Shown here one piece after another: positions 41,606-49,638 of a stretch of 64,000 bases of DNA (its first letter is position 1; every line of letters starts with the position of its first letter). A model generated the notes under the pieces. The model was not told where the DNA came from, ran no database searches, and saw nothing but the letters and a program-made list of their open reading frames with translations. The stretch comes from Lachancea mirantina (Eukaryota > Ascomycota > Saccharomycetes > Saccharomycetales > Saccharomycetaceae), in assembly GCA_900074745.1 (NCBI GenBank), contig LT598465.1, forward strand, positions 1 through 64,000, in the 5' to 3' direction. A program made the position numbers and the translations under genes.

Positions 41606-41734
41606 AAAATTTTTCTTTTAACTGGAATCAAGTCCCCATTAAAAGAAAAAATTAGCGATGAGTTAGATCACCTGACCACGTGACAACTCATCGCTATGCT
41701 CATCGCTATGCTCATAGCCATGCTCACCGCCTTG
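41606..41734 (-). promoter_or_regulatory. NMD3 promoter: RRPE plus multiplied PAC sites
   Basis: On the minus strand GAAAAATTTT (41606-41615) is an exact RRPE core (Stb3 site of S. cerevisiae). GCGATGAG, the PAC core bound by Dot6/Tod6, is present on the plus strand at 41654-41661. It occurs twice on the minus strand, at 41687-41694 and 41699-41706. Two further degenerate copies (CTCATAGCC, CTCACCGCC) complete four 12-bp tandem units. A CCACGTGAC box sits at 41676-41684. PAC plus RRPE is the standard promoter module of ribosome-biogenesis genes. Confidence 0.85.
41653..41734. repeat. 12-bp inverted repeat and 12-bp tandem repeats containing PAC
   Basis: TAGCGATGAGTT (41653-41664) and AACTCATCGCTA (41685-41696) are perfect 12-bp inverted copies around a 20-bp spacer that holds CACGTG. 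From 41687 the unit CTCATCGCTATG is repeated in tandem: two perfect copies (41687-41698, 41699-41710) and two diverged copies (41711-41722, 41723-41734). Confidence 0.9.
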
Positions 41735-41746
41735 CGAATATGCTCA

Positions 41747-42364
41747 TTACTTCCTTTTTTTCTTTGTTTTCGCGGCAAACAAAAGTCCAAAACTCTTAGG
41801 TGCTGTCTTTTCTATTCGCTCCCCCTCGTCATCATCGCTGCTGAGTTGGTTGATTTCTTCGTTGACGAGTTTGGGTACGCCAGTTTCAAGACCTGCCTTG
41901 ACCGATAATCGGTTTCGCAGCTCTTGGCTGTGACCCTTTCGCATCTTGCGCTTGAGTGCAATCATGGCCCTCGAGTCCTGTGCATCATTTTGGTGTATAC
42001 TGTTCTTTGAAATTGGTCCTCTGACCTTCGAGACTTTCTTTTTCGTAAGAGAAGAGACCTTTTTACCACTGTCGATGAACTCGCCGATCGTGGATATGTC
42101 ATTAGAATTTGAATCGTTGCCACTAGTATCTAGATTTAAGCCAGATCCTATTCCAATGACTGGGAGATCGTAAAAGCTGTTTTGGGAATCGGTCCGCCCG
42201 TCATTTTCTTTTTCATGTTCAGGGCCCGATGAGTTCGCCGCCTGTGCGTCAACCAACCATTGCGAAACTTTAAGCTTCTTATTCTGGAGATTGGCTTGGA
42301 TATGTACTTGCAGACTGAGCCTTTCGCTGATCTCCTTAGCTCTTGACATTACCGTCGGTTTCAT
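41747..42364 (-). CDS. NOP19: SSU-processome protein Nop19
   Basis: Nop19 is a nucleolar protein needed for early pre-rRNA cleavages in 40S maturation, joining the 90S pre-ribosome. The 205-residue protein (S. cerevisiae 196) contains MSRAKEISERLSLQVHIQANLQNKKLKVSQWL near the start and a conserved C-terminus (GLLFAAKTKKKRK) with a basic nuclear signal. The ORF starts at 42364, but the sixth residue is a Met in MSRAKEI (42349) and may be the true start, by analogy with the S. cerevisiae N-terminus as I remember it. Placement beside GCN5-region genes (YGR251W) and between NMD3 and DBP8 supports the assignment and the pre-duplication gene order. Confidence 0.85.
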   Translation of the reverse strand: MKPTVMSRAKEISERLSLQVHIQANLQNKKLKVSQWLVDAQAANSSGPEHEKENDGRTDSQNSFYDLPVIGIGSGLNLDTSGNDSNSNDISTIGEFIDSGKKVSSLTKKKVSKVRGPISKNSIHQNDAQDSRAMIALKRKMRKGHSQELRNRLSVKAGLETGVPKLVNEEINQLSSDDDEGERIEKTAPKSFGLLFAAKTKKKRK

Positions 42365-42553
42365 TTTCCTCCTTACAGAGGCAGCCGTTCGAATTTTTAG
42401 TGTTAGTTATTTCACTTGATTTTTTCTATCCTTTTGGAAAGATACTGGCCTGCAGGTCATCGCACTGTTTTAAATCTAAAATGAATATCGAAAAAAGAAT
42501 GAGGATTCTGTTGAAATCTTTAGCTATTTACTGTGGAGATGCTATCCAATTTT

Positions 42554-43858
42554 CTAGATTCTAAAACCTTTACCGTCCTTTTTCCTGGCCTGAGTTTTCC
42601 GACGTTCACCGAATCCTTCCTTCTCCATGGCCATCAAGCTTTCTCTCTTCGCCGCAGTCACCTTGTTCAGCGCCTTCCTTATAACAGCAGTGTCATGAAC
42701 ATCAGTGAACTCCACCATCTTCGTGTTAATTCTTGACTCAATCGCTTCAATTCTTGTAATGTCTCTCTGCGTAACAAAACAGAGGGCATCACCGTGTCTT
42801 CCAGCACGAGCAGTACGCCCTGCACGGTGAATGAAGGTGTCAGGATTGGCAGAAATGTCGTAATTCACCACAAGCTGGACTTGCGGTATGTCAAGACCTC
42901 TGGATGCCACATCGGTGGCGATCAAAACACGGGCTGCGTTTGCGCGGAACCTATGCAACGAGTTTGTTCTTTCTTGTTGCGCCATTTGCGAATGAAGCGA
43001 TGCCACTTTTATATCTAGATGCTTCAATGTTCTTCGTAAAATCTCAGCAGTGGCAGTTCTGTTCACGAAAACGATAGCAGTGGACTCGAGGTACTTTTCA
43101 CTAGCTAGAATTTGAAAAAGGTAGGCTTCCTTGACATGTTCAGGCACAAGCAGGTACGCGATACTCAAGGTTGACGGAATAGCCACATTATCTAAGGACT
43201 CGACTTGATATGAGAACAGGGAAGGTTTTCCGTTCGGTTTGGGGGCTATCTGTAATTTCTGCACTTGATCAGTGACCGTAGCCGTGAACAACAACGTTTG
43301 TCTTTTGTCCTTGGGTGGAAGGCGCCTTATGCATGTCGTCAAGTCACTGCTGAACGTGTTCGTTAGCAAAATGTCTGCTTCATCGAGGACCAGAAATTTC
43401 ACACGACTCAGCCCACCAACTGTGTCCTCTCCACTATTCATAATGTGATGCGCGAGTCTTCCTGGCGTTGCTATTATGAAGTGAGGTTTCTTCTGGAGCG
43501 TGATAGCCTGATCGACTATGCTTTCTCCACCGACAACCAAAGCGACTCGAATATTCATACTGCTTCCGAGAGCTGTGAACTGTTCCGCGATTTGCATAGC
43601 TAGCTCACGAGTCGGAGTTAATACAATACCAAACATGCCACTTGGATCTTCTGACCATTTTGTTAACATAGGCGCAGCAAAAGCAATCGTTTTACCCGAA
43701 CCCGTCTTAGCCCCTCCTATACAGTCTCTTCCTTTCAGAATTTCCGGAATGCAAGCTCGCTGAATGTCTGTTGGCGTATCAATTCTCATGGCGTTTAGAG
43801 ACTCCACCAACCACTTAGAGATACCGATTCTTTTAAAGCTGTCTAAAGATGAGTTCAT
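42554..43858 (-). CDS. DBP8: DEAD-box RNA helicase Dbp8
   Basis: Dbp8 is a nucleolar ATP-dependent RNA helicase for 18S rRNA maturation, stimulated by Esf2. The 434-residue product (S. cerevisiae 431) carries the full DEAD-box set: Q motif (FKRIGISKWLVESLNAM...PTDIQ), Walker A AKTGSGKT (50-57), PTRELA (82-87), TPGRL (131-135), DEAD (159-162), TAT, VFVNRTATAE, ATDVASRGLDIP and HRAGRTARAGR. The C-terminus is basic. The start at 43858 is the first ATG and fits the family N-terminus. In S. cerevisiae it is YHR169W, adjacent to NMD3 (YHR170W); here NOP19 lies between. PAC and RRPE-like sites lie upstream. Confidence 0.97.
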   Translation of the reverse strand: MNSSLDSFKRIGISKWLVESLNAMRIDTPTDIQRACIPEILKGRDCIGGAKTGSGKTIAFAAPMLTKWSEDPSGMFGIVLTPTRELAMQIAEQFTALGSSMNIRVALVVGGESIVDQAITLQKKPHFIIATPGRLAHHIMNSGEDTVGGLSRVKFLVLDEADILLTNTFSSDLTTCIRRLPPKDKRQTLLFTATVTDQVQKLQIAPKPNGKPSLFSYQVESLDNVAIPSTLSIAYLLVPEHVKEAYLFQILASEKYLESTAIVFVNRTATAEILRRTLKHLDIKVASLHSQMAQQERTNSLHRFRANAARVLIATDVASRGLDIPQVQLVVNYDISANPDTFIHRAGRTARAGRHGDALCFVTQRDITRIEAIESRINTKMVEFTDVHDTAVIRKALNKVTAAKRESLMAMEKEGFGERRKTQARKKDGKGFRI

Positions 43859-43937
43859 TTTGTCAAAGCTGAGACCTCTCGCGCACCTTAGGCGTTATTC
43901 TGCTGATGCTAGAAATGCGTATTCTATGTGAATCCAT

Positions 43938-43973
43938 GCGATGAGATGAGCTTAGTTTTTCAGTAATTTTTCA
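43938..43973 (-). promoter_or_regulatory. PAC and RRPE-like sites before DBP8
   Basis: GCGATGAGAT at 43938-43947 is a perfect PAC element about 80 bp upstream of the DBP8 ATG. TGAAAAATTA (minus strand, 43964-43973) is one or two bases from the RRPE consensus. The spacing of some 20 bp is typical of PAC/RRPE pairs in ribosome-biogenesis promoters. Confidence 0.8.
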
Positions 43974-44030
43974 CTGATGATGGATGGATGTCTGCAAGAA
44001 AAAAAAATGCTTGCAAACGAATATTTAAAA

Positions 44031-45698
44031 CTAAGTAAGCCTGGCACAAGTCATCATTTTCTCAATAAGTACGTCGATATTATCTCCTTTTCGAGCACTT
44101 ATTGGAACGATGTCCCAATTGTTTTTGAGGCAAAACTCCTTCAATTCAATAAACCTATTGTATCCTGTGTCGTCTTGAATCATTTTGACATCAACCTTGT
44201 TGCAAACAACTAGGACGTTTTTCTTCGAGACTCTTTTGATGCCTCCCAACTCATGCAGTAAAATATTGAGATCATCGAGAGGGTTTGGTCGAGATAAATC
44301 CAAAACTATCACCCAACCCTTAGATCTTTCAGTGTGTCGTAAAAAATCCAATCCCATGCCTTTGTCTTTCGATGCACCCTCTATTATTCCTGGAATATCA
44401 GCAACGGTGAAAGAGGTTGTCACGGCATCTTTCATAACTGTTCCTATTATAGGGTGAAGGGTCGTAAACTCCCAGTGACCAATTCGAGGACGAGCGTTAG
44501 AAATCCTATTGAGAATCGTGGACTTCCCCGCATTCGGAAGCCCCACAAGGCCCAAATCCGCGATCGTTTTCATCTCGAAAATGAAAAACTGTTCCAAGCC
44601 TGCTCGTCCCAACTTGGCAAACCTTGGATTTCGAATCATGTTGGTCAAAAAATGCATGTTACCCAAGCCGCCACTACCCCCTCTTAAGATGCAAACAGGT
44701 TTCTCTGGAGGTATACTAAGGTCAAGGCCCCTCAGGGGAAATTTATCCTCATTGGTTTCTGATTCTGTTTGCTCTTCTTCATAAACTTTGACCTTTTCGT
44801 CCAATTCTGTAAACCACGCTTTGCTCAAATGATATTCCTTATCTTTGCCCTTAAAGATCCACCCGTCACCGCCGCTGTAAGCGTTACGAAATAGCTGAAT
44901 GTCGGTTGGTCTTTGATCCATCTTGAATTTGCCGGTGCAATGCAATTCAACCTCCACATTATCGAGAACTTGACGTATAGGTTGCTCTGTAGACCCTTCG
45001 GACTCACCGATAATTTTTCGAACTACTTTCGGATCCATAGCCAGCCTGACGACTGTACCAACAGGCACAGATATCAAAACGTCTTTTCCTCTGGCGCCAT
45101 CAAGTTGATTTGCAGCACCGTCAGCTCCGTTGCTAGCTATATAGCTTGTCTTGAGCTTTGCCAAGCTATTCAGGCCCCTTACAGCCTGAACATAAATACT
45201 ACCGCCCTTACCACCGTCGCCCCCATCGGGAGGTCCAATAGCTCGACCTGCGTCGCGAAAAAACGAAACACTGCCATTACCTCCAACGCCACTCTTGCAT
45301 TTGATGATTCGTAAATCAACGAGGCCCTGATTTTTAGATATATGATGTTGGTTCTTTTTCACATAGTTAACAGACGTGAACTTAGATAGCGGTGCTTTAA
45401 CGTTGATGAACGTTGAATCTGGAGGAGTAGACACTATCTTGAAGAAGTCCGTTTCGTTGGGGCGCTCTTCACGAGTCACATAATTGTGCGTCTGGGAGTC
45501 ATCACTGCTATGATTAGCTTTATCGTTGGGATTGACTATACAATGCTCTTTCCTATGTGCTTGATCCTGCAAGTTTCTCAGCCACCGCTCGTTATCGGAA
45601 GCGCAGGGTGCATTATCGGCAACTTTTGAGAACAACCTCAAAGAGAAAGATTTTGATATCACAGGATTGCCAAAATGCAGGGAATGGGAGCGAAGCAT
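44031..45698 (-). CDS. MTG2: mitochondrial Obg-family GTPase Mtg2
   Basis: Mtg2 is an Obg-type GTPase associated with the mitochondrial inner membrane and needed for large mitoribosomal subunit assembly. The 555-residue product (S. cerevisiae 518) begins with a basic N-terminus suited to mitochondrial import (MLRSHSLHFGNPVISKSFSLRLF). A glycine-rich Obg fold follows (GVGGNGSVSFFRDAG, GPPDGGDGGKGGSIYVQ, GGSGGLGNMHFLTN). The G domain has G1 GLPNAGKST (about residues 383-391), G3 DIPG and G4 NKVD, with TTLHPIIG as switch I. The N-terminal linker is somewhat longer than in S. cerevisiae. Position between DBP8 and THP2 matches YHR168W. Confidence 0.96.
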   Translation of the reverse strand: MLRSHSLHFGNPVISKSFSLRLFSKVADNAPCASDNERWLRNLQDQAHRKEHCIVNPNDKANHSSDDSQTHNYVTREERPNETDFFKIVSTPPDSTFINVKAPLSKFTSVNYVKKNQHHISKNQGLVDLRIIKCKSGVGGNGSVSFFRDAGRAIGPPDGGDGGKGGSIYVQAVRGLNSLAKLKTSYIASNGADGAANQLDGARGKDVLISVPVGTVVRLAMDPKVVRKIIGESEGSTEQPIRQVLDNVEVELHCTGKFKMDQRPTDIQLFRNAYSGGDGWIFKGKDKEYHLSKAWFTELDEKVKVYEEEQTESETNEDKFPLRGLDLSIPPEKPVCILRGGSGGLGNMHFLTNMIRNPRFAKLGRAGLEQFFIFEMKTIADLGLVGLPNAGKSTILNRISNARPRIGHWEFTTLHPIIGTVMKDAVTTSFTVADIPGIIEGASKDKGMGLDFLRHTERSKGWVIVLDLSRPNPLDDLNILLHELGGIKRVSKKNVLVVCNKVDVKMIQDDTGYNRFIELKEFCLKNNWDIVPISARKGDNIDVLIEKMMTCARLT

Positions 45699-46163
45699 AC
45701 ACTTTAAAATTTGTCCTTTTTACTCACCCTAGTTCTATTTTGTCGCTAGAAAATTTATACTGATTGTTGTGGAGTATATCAAGAAAAGAACGAAAGTCCA
45801 AAATTCATCAAAGAAGATTTGACTTAACACAAATTGACTGAAGAGATGGTAAGCTTTTAAGTGGGAGCCAAACTAAATTTTCTGGTTTTATAATTGTTCC
45901 AACTTTTATCAAGTAAGGTTTTAGAAGTGTGTAGAATGGCATCAACAATTATTGCAAGAAAAAAGCACCACAATTTCCGCTAGTTTCATTGAACATCTGT
46001 ATTAGGCGAACCTGCCTTATGTACACATTGCGTCTTGAAGCTTGGAGAAAATTTAGGTATATTAGGCTTTGACATGTGAGTTTCACGGTATTGGTAGCCT
46101 GGGCATCTTCAAGGTCACGATCCAGAATGACTGGTACAAGGATGCGTGTGACAAATCGAATGC
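45699..46163. other. THP2-MTG2 intergenic region
   Basis: The 465-bp gap contains the THP2 3' region and the MTG2 promoter. A 110-codon minus-strand frame overlaps the THP2 end out of frame. It resembles no family I know and is treated as chance. Confidence 0.45.
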
Positions 46164-46931
46164 TCAATCGTTGGATTCCAATAGGGGCTTCATCTTGTCC
46201 ACTTCGTGAAATAAGCTCAACATCGAGCGAGGTCCATTCCCAAACATAATATCTTCCAAGGATTGAAACTGTTCTTTCCATTCTGTGACCTGATGCGCCA
46301 GTTGGCTGAAAACCTCTTTTAGGGTGTGCTGATTCTCTAGCGAGTATTGCGCTTTTTCAAGCTTCTGATCGTTGATAAGTTCCATCAATTGATCTCTCAG
46401 TTTGGTCAACTCGTCCTGGCTCGAATTTGTAGCGCTATATTGCTTCAGAAGTTGGTGGAAAACATTTTTAGTCGCGTCATCGTCTTTGGCTGGCCGAACA
46501 GATCTTTCATTGGCACTTTCAGAAAGGTCTAATGACGCAGACAGCCTCCCTAATAGACTTTGATGCTCAAATAACGATAGCTCCAACTCTTGGACTTCAT
46601 TTATATATTCGAGCAGTTCGGAGCCCTCTGGATGACCTGTTCTACTGAAAGAAAGTTGGCTTCTGGCCACGTCTGCCGAGGGACTAAGTTTCATCTTTGT
46701 GTTATAGCATTCGATCACAGCAGTCTGTTGATCTCGAATCTCAGCCAAAGAGATTATGTGCGTTGGAAATATCATTCGCAGCGTCGCCATGGCATCTGAA
46801 CAAACGCTAGATGTTTGTTCTTCGACTACCAAAAGTGCCACTTGATCCAAAAGTTTCGATGCAACATCACAATTCACATCTATCGACTTCTTGATGTCGT
46901 GCAAAAGCTTCTCAATTACACTGAAATCCAT
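46164..46931 (-). CDS. THP2: THO complex subunit Thp2
   Basis: Thp2 is a small subunit of the nuclear THO/TREX complex, which couples transcription elongation to mRNP assembly and limits R-loops. The 255-residue product (S. cerevisiae 261) is mostly helical and acidic, with coiled-coil-like stretches near residues 115-140 (YINEVQELELSLFEHQSLLGRL) and 165-215 (YSATNSSQDELTKLRDQLMELINDQKLEKAQY). No catalytic motif is expected. The assignment rests on size, helical character and the position between MTG2 and CDC23, divergent from CDC23 as in S. cerevisiae (YHR167W/YHR166C). Only 108 bp separate the two start codons. Confidence 0.9.
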   Translation of the reverse strand: MDFSVIEKLLHDIKKSIDVNCDVASKLLDQVALLVVEEQTSSVCSDAMATLRMIFPTHIISLAEIRDQQTAVIECYNTKMKLSPSADVARSQLSFSRTGHPEGSELLEYINEVQELELSLFEHQSLLGRLSASLDLSESANERSVRPAKDDDATKNVFHQLLKQYSATNSSQDELTKLRDQLMELINDQKLEKAQYSLENQHTLKEVFSQLAHQVTEWKEQFQSLEDIMFGNGPRSMLSLFHEVDKMKPLLESND

Positions 46932-47039
46932 TTATAATGCGCTTCTGTTTGATGGATTTTCAATACTGCTTTAATTTTTTGTGCTAGTGATATACACAAA
47001 CCATCAAGAATACTTGACCAATGACAGCTCAACGAGGTA

Positions 47040-48929
47040 ATGGACGCTTCATTCCTTCGACTCATTGGTGACCTTAAACTGAAATTGAGAAGATCGGCGA
47101 ACGATTTACTGCGATGGAAGCTTTATAATTCTTCAAAATGGTCCGCTGAGGCACTGTGTGGACTGTGCGATGAACAAGAAATCAATAACAACCATTCTAA
47201 ACAAGAACACGTCGATGAGTCGCCGTTGAAGAACCGACATAGTTTTCAGAAGCCCAATACTGAGAATGGGACACGAGAACAAATATCAGCAAACGATGGG
47301 ATGTCAAACGCTGAATACGACTTATATCTTCTTGCGTCGGCTCTTTTTGATTGCAAAGAATTCGACAGGTGTGCGTACTACTTAGCAAATTGCGCTCATC
47401 CAGGACTATTATTTCTCAGGCTTTATAGCAAGCTTTTGTCGTGGGACAAGAAGACACAAGAGAGCGTTGAAAATATTATGACTTTGGAAAGTGGTCTCGA
47501 CGAAGCGGGACGTTATTCTAATGATAACAAGACACTACAGAAACTGAAAAAGTACGGCCATCACAAGGGTGATGAGACAAAGAAAGCGCAGAAATGCGTT
47601 GATTTGGGTGATGGAGATCCAACCAGTATATCGATCCTTTTGAAAGAACTGAACGATTTTTTGGGATCTGGAATCCAAAAAACCGGGCTGGGCATGGCGC
47701 TTTTATATTATTTGCGCGGTGTACTTTATAAACATCAAGGGATTCCATCCTCTGCAATAACATCATTTTTAACATCCATTACCTTATATCCCTTTAATTG
47801 GACCTGTTGGACGGAGCTTCTCAATTGCCTCACAAGACCAGACGAATCATTTTTGTTATTGAAACTGCTGAATGAAAAATTCGTGAAAGAAAATACCGAC
47901 GAGCTATTCTTCGATGGAGATCAGGTAATGCTTCGTTTCTTCAAGTTGGCAATTTTTCAGGAGTTCAGTGGGAACATTGATGAGTTTCTGGAGGAATTGG
48001 ACTATCTTCTTATGGTATTTCCAAATTTCGCTTTTTTAAAAACTCAACACGCTCTCATAAATTACCACTATATGGACTATCCCAATGCCGAGTTTATTTT
48101 CGATCAGGTTATCAAGTTGGATCCTTATCGTTTGGACGATTTGGATATTTACTCGAACATACTGTACGTTACGCAAAAACCATCCAAGCTTGCCTACCTC
48201 GCTCAGTTTGCATCCGGTGTCGATAAGTTTAGAGCTGAAACCTGTTGCATTATCGCCAACTATTATAGTGCCAAACAGGAGCATGAAAAATCGATAATGT
48301 ACTTTAGAAGGGCCCTTTCTTTGAATAAAAGTTGCACCAGTGCGTGGACTTTAATGGGCCACGAGTTTGTCGAACTTAAAAACTCACATGCTGCAATTGA
48401 GTGTTATCGCCGTGCGGTGGATATAAATGCTCGCGATTTTAAGGCATGGTATGGATTAGGTCAGGCCTACGAAGTCCTCGACATGCATCTGTATTCACTT
48501 TATTACTTTCAAAAATCATGTGCGCTCAAGCCATTGGATAAAAGGATGTGGCAAGCCTTAGCAAGCTGCTACGATAAGGTCGGTAACTCTCGAGAAGCAA
48601 TAAAGTGCTTTAAGAGAGCTTTACAACTGTCTGTCAACCCGGAACAGGATACCGCGTTGCTATATTGTCTTGCGGTCCTTCATGAAAGACTTGATGACTT
48701 GAAAACTTGTAAGGGATACATGGAAAAATGTGTTGCGGTGGAGACTAATTTTGATGGGATGGTTAATGATGAAACTGCAAAAGCCAGGCTGTGGCTGGCC
48801 CGCTACGAATTCAAAGTCAAGAATTTTGCAACTTCTTATAATCTTGCTCTAGGTGTAACGCACGGTACCTCACAAGAGATTGAAGAAGCAAGAACCATTG
48901 CTCGTGAATGCCGGCGGCGAATGGACTAG
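47040..48929 (+). CDS. CDC23: anaphase-promoting complex TPR subunit Cdc23 (Apc8)
   Basis: Cdc23 (Apc8) is a TPR scaffold of the anaphase-promoting complex, the E3 ligase that ubiquitinates securin and cyclins in the nucleus. The 629-residue product (S. cerevisiae 626) has an N-terminal helical region and tandem tetratricopeptide repeats. These are clearest at residues about 405-560 (YYSAKQEHEKSIMYFRRALSLN, AWTLMGHEFVELKNSHAAIECYRRAVDIN, AWYGLGQAYEVLDMHLYSLYYFQKSCAL, MWQALASCYDKVGNSREAIKCFKRALQL in sequence). The C-terminus ends in CRRRMD. The divergent arrangement with THP2 and the tandem order to PRP8 are conserved. Confidence 0.96.
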   Translation: MDASFLRLIGDLKLKLRRSANDLLRWKLYNSSKWSAEALCGLCDEQEINNNHSKQEHVDESPLKNRHSFQKPNTENGTREQISANDGMSNAEYDLYLLASALFDCKEFDRCAYYLANCAHPGLLFLRLYSKLLSWDKKTQESVENIMTLESGLDEAGRYSNDNKTLQKLKKYGHHKGDETKKAQKCVDLGDGDPTSISILLKELNDFLGSGIQKTGLGMALLYYLRGVLYKHQGIPSSAITSFLTSITLYPFNWTCWTELLNCLTRPDESFLLLKLLNEKFVKENTDELFFDGDQVMLRFFKLAIFQEFSGNIDEFLEELDYLLMVFPNFAFLKTQHALINYHYMDYPNAEFIFDQVIKLDPYRLDDLDIYSNILYVTQKPSKLAYLAQFASGVDKFRAETCCIIANYYSAKQEHEKSIMYFRRALSLNKSCTSAWTLMGHEFVELKNSHAAIECYRRAVDINARDFKAWYGLGQAYEVLDMHLYSLYYFQKSCALKPLDKRMWQALASCYDKVGNSREAIKCFKRALQLSVNPEQDTALLYCLAVLHERLDDLKTCKGYMEKCVAVETNFDGMVNDETAKARLWLARYEFKVKNFATSYNLALGVTHGTSQEIEEARTIARECRRRMD

Positions 48930-49638
48930 GATGTATAAAAACCCCGGGTGGGTGCTACAAAGTTTTGAAAAGTCGATGGGAGAAAGCATTTTCTAGCCCG
49001 TCATCATTTCTCTTCAAACCTGCGCCTATGTTGTAATGATCGCCAAGCGCACTGATTGAACGCATCAAACTCCTGCCGAATCAAAAGAGGAAACATTCAG
49101 AGTAACAGAGGAAACGAGAATTTAGAATTGGTCGATAATATCCCATAAAATCTTAGAGAATATCGGATCATTTTTCAAGTTTGCCTGCTTACTATCGACC
49201 GGAATGAGGATGGCAATGGGGAGATTGAGTCATCAGCTACTGGCAGGACAGAGCTGTTAAGTTAAAATACTACTATTCGATCGCTGAAGTTGCTGAAATA
49301 GATATATTGTTAAATGAAATGGCATTAGGCTTAGCGGACGCTAACTATCAATGGGCTTGGCCTGCTACCCGCAGGACTCACTTTCCCATATGGCACTTGA
49401 TACGTCAGCCGTAAAAGGAGATGTAAGTATGTTTTTTGATATCACAGCGTCAATATTGACATACTAGAGATGAGCCAATACAGTCTTCCACTAAGGAATC
49501 GCCAAGGTCTCACTGAAGCGAAAAAGCTACCGGAGTTAGATCTCTTCTTTTTCAGAAAGACGGCTAATTCTCAAGCTTGCAAAATATTCCCGTTTCTGAG
49601 CTTCGAAGAGTGTATCATTTCTGGGCTAATCGCTTGAG
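48930..49638. promoter_or_regulatory. CDC23-PRP8 intergenic region
   Basis: The 709-bp spacer holds the CDC23 3' region and the PRP8 promoter. No gene, snoRNA boxes with proper spacing, or tRNA were recognised. Confidence 0.45.

Noticed and set aside
45949-46281. 110-codon minus-strand frame downstream of and overlapping THP2
   Set aside because: It overlaps the THP2 coding end in another frame and has no recognisable similarity. It is most likely chance.
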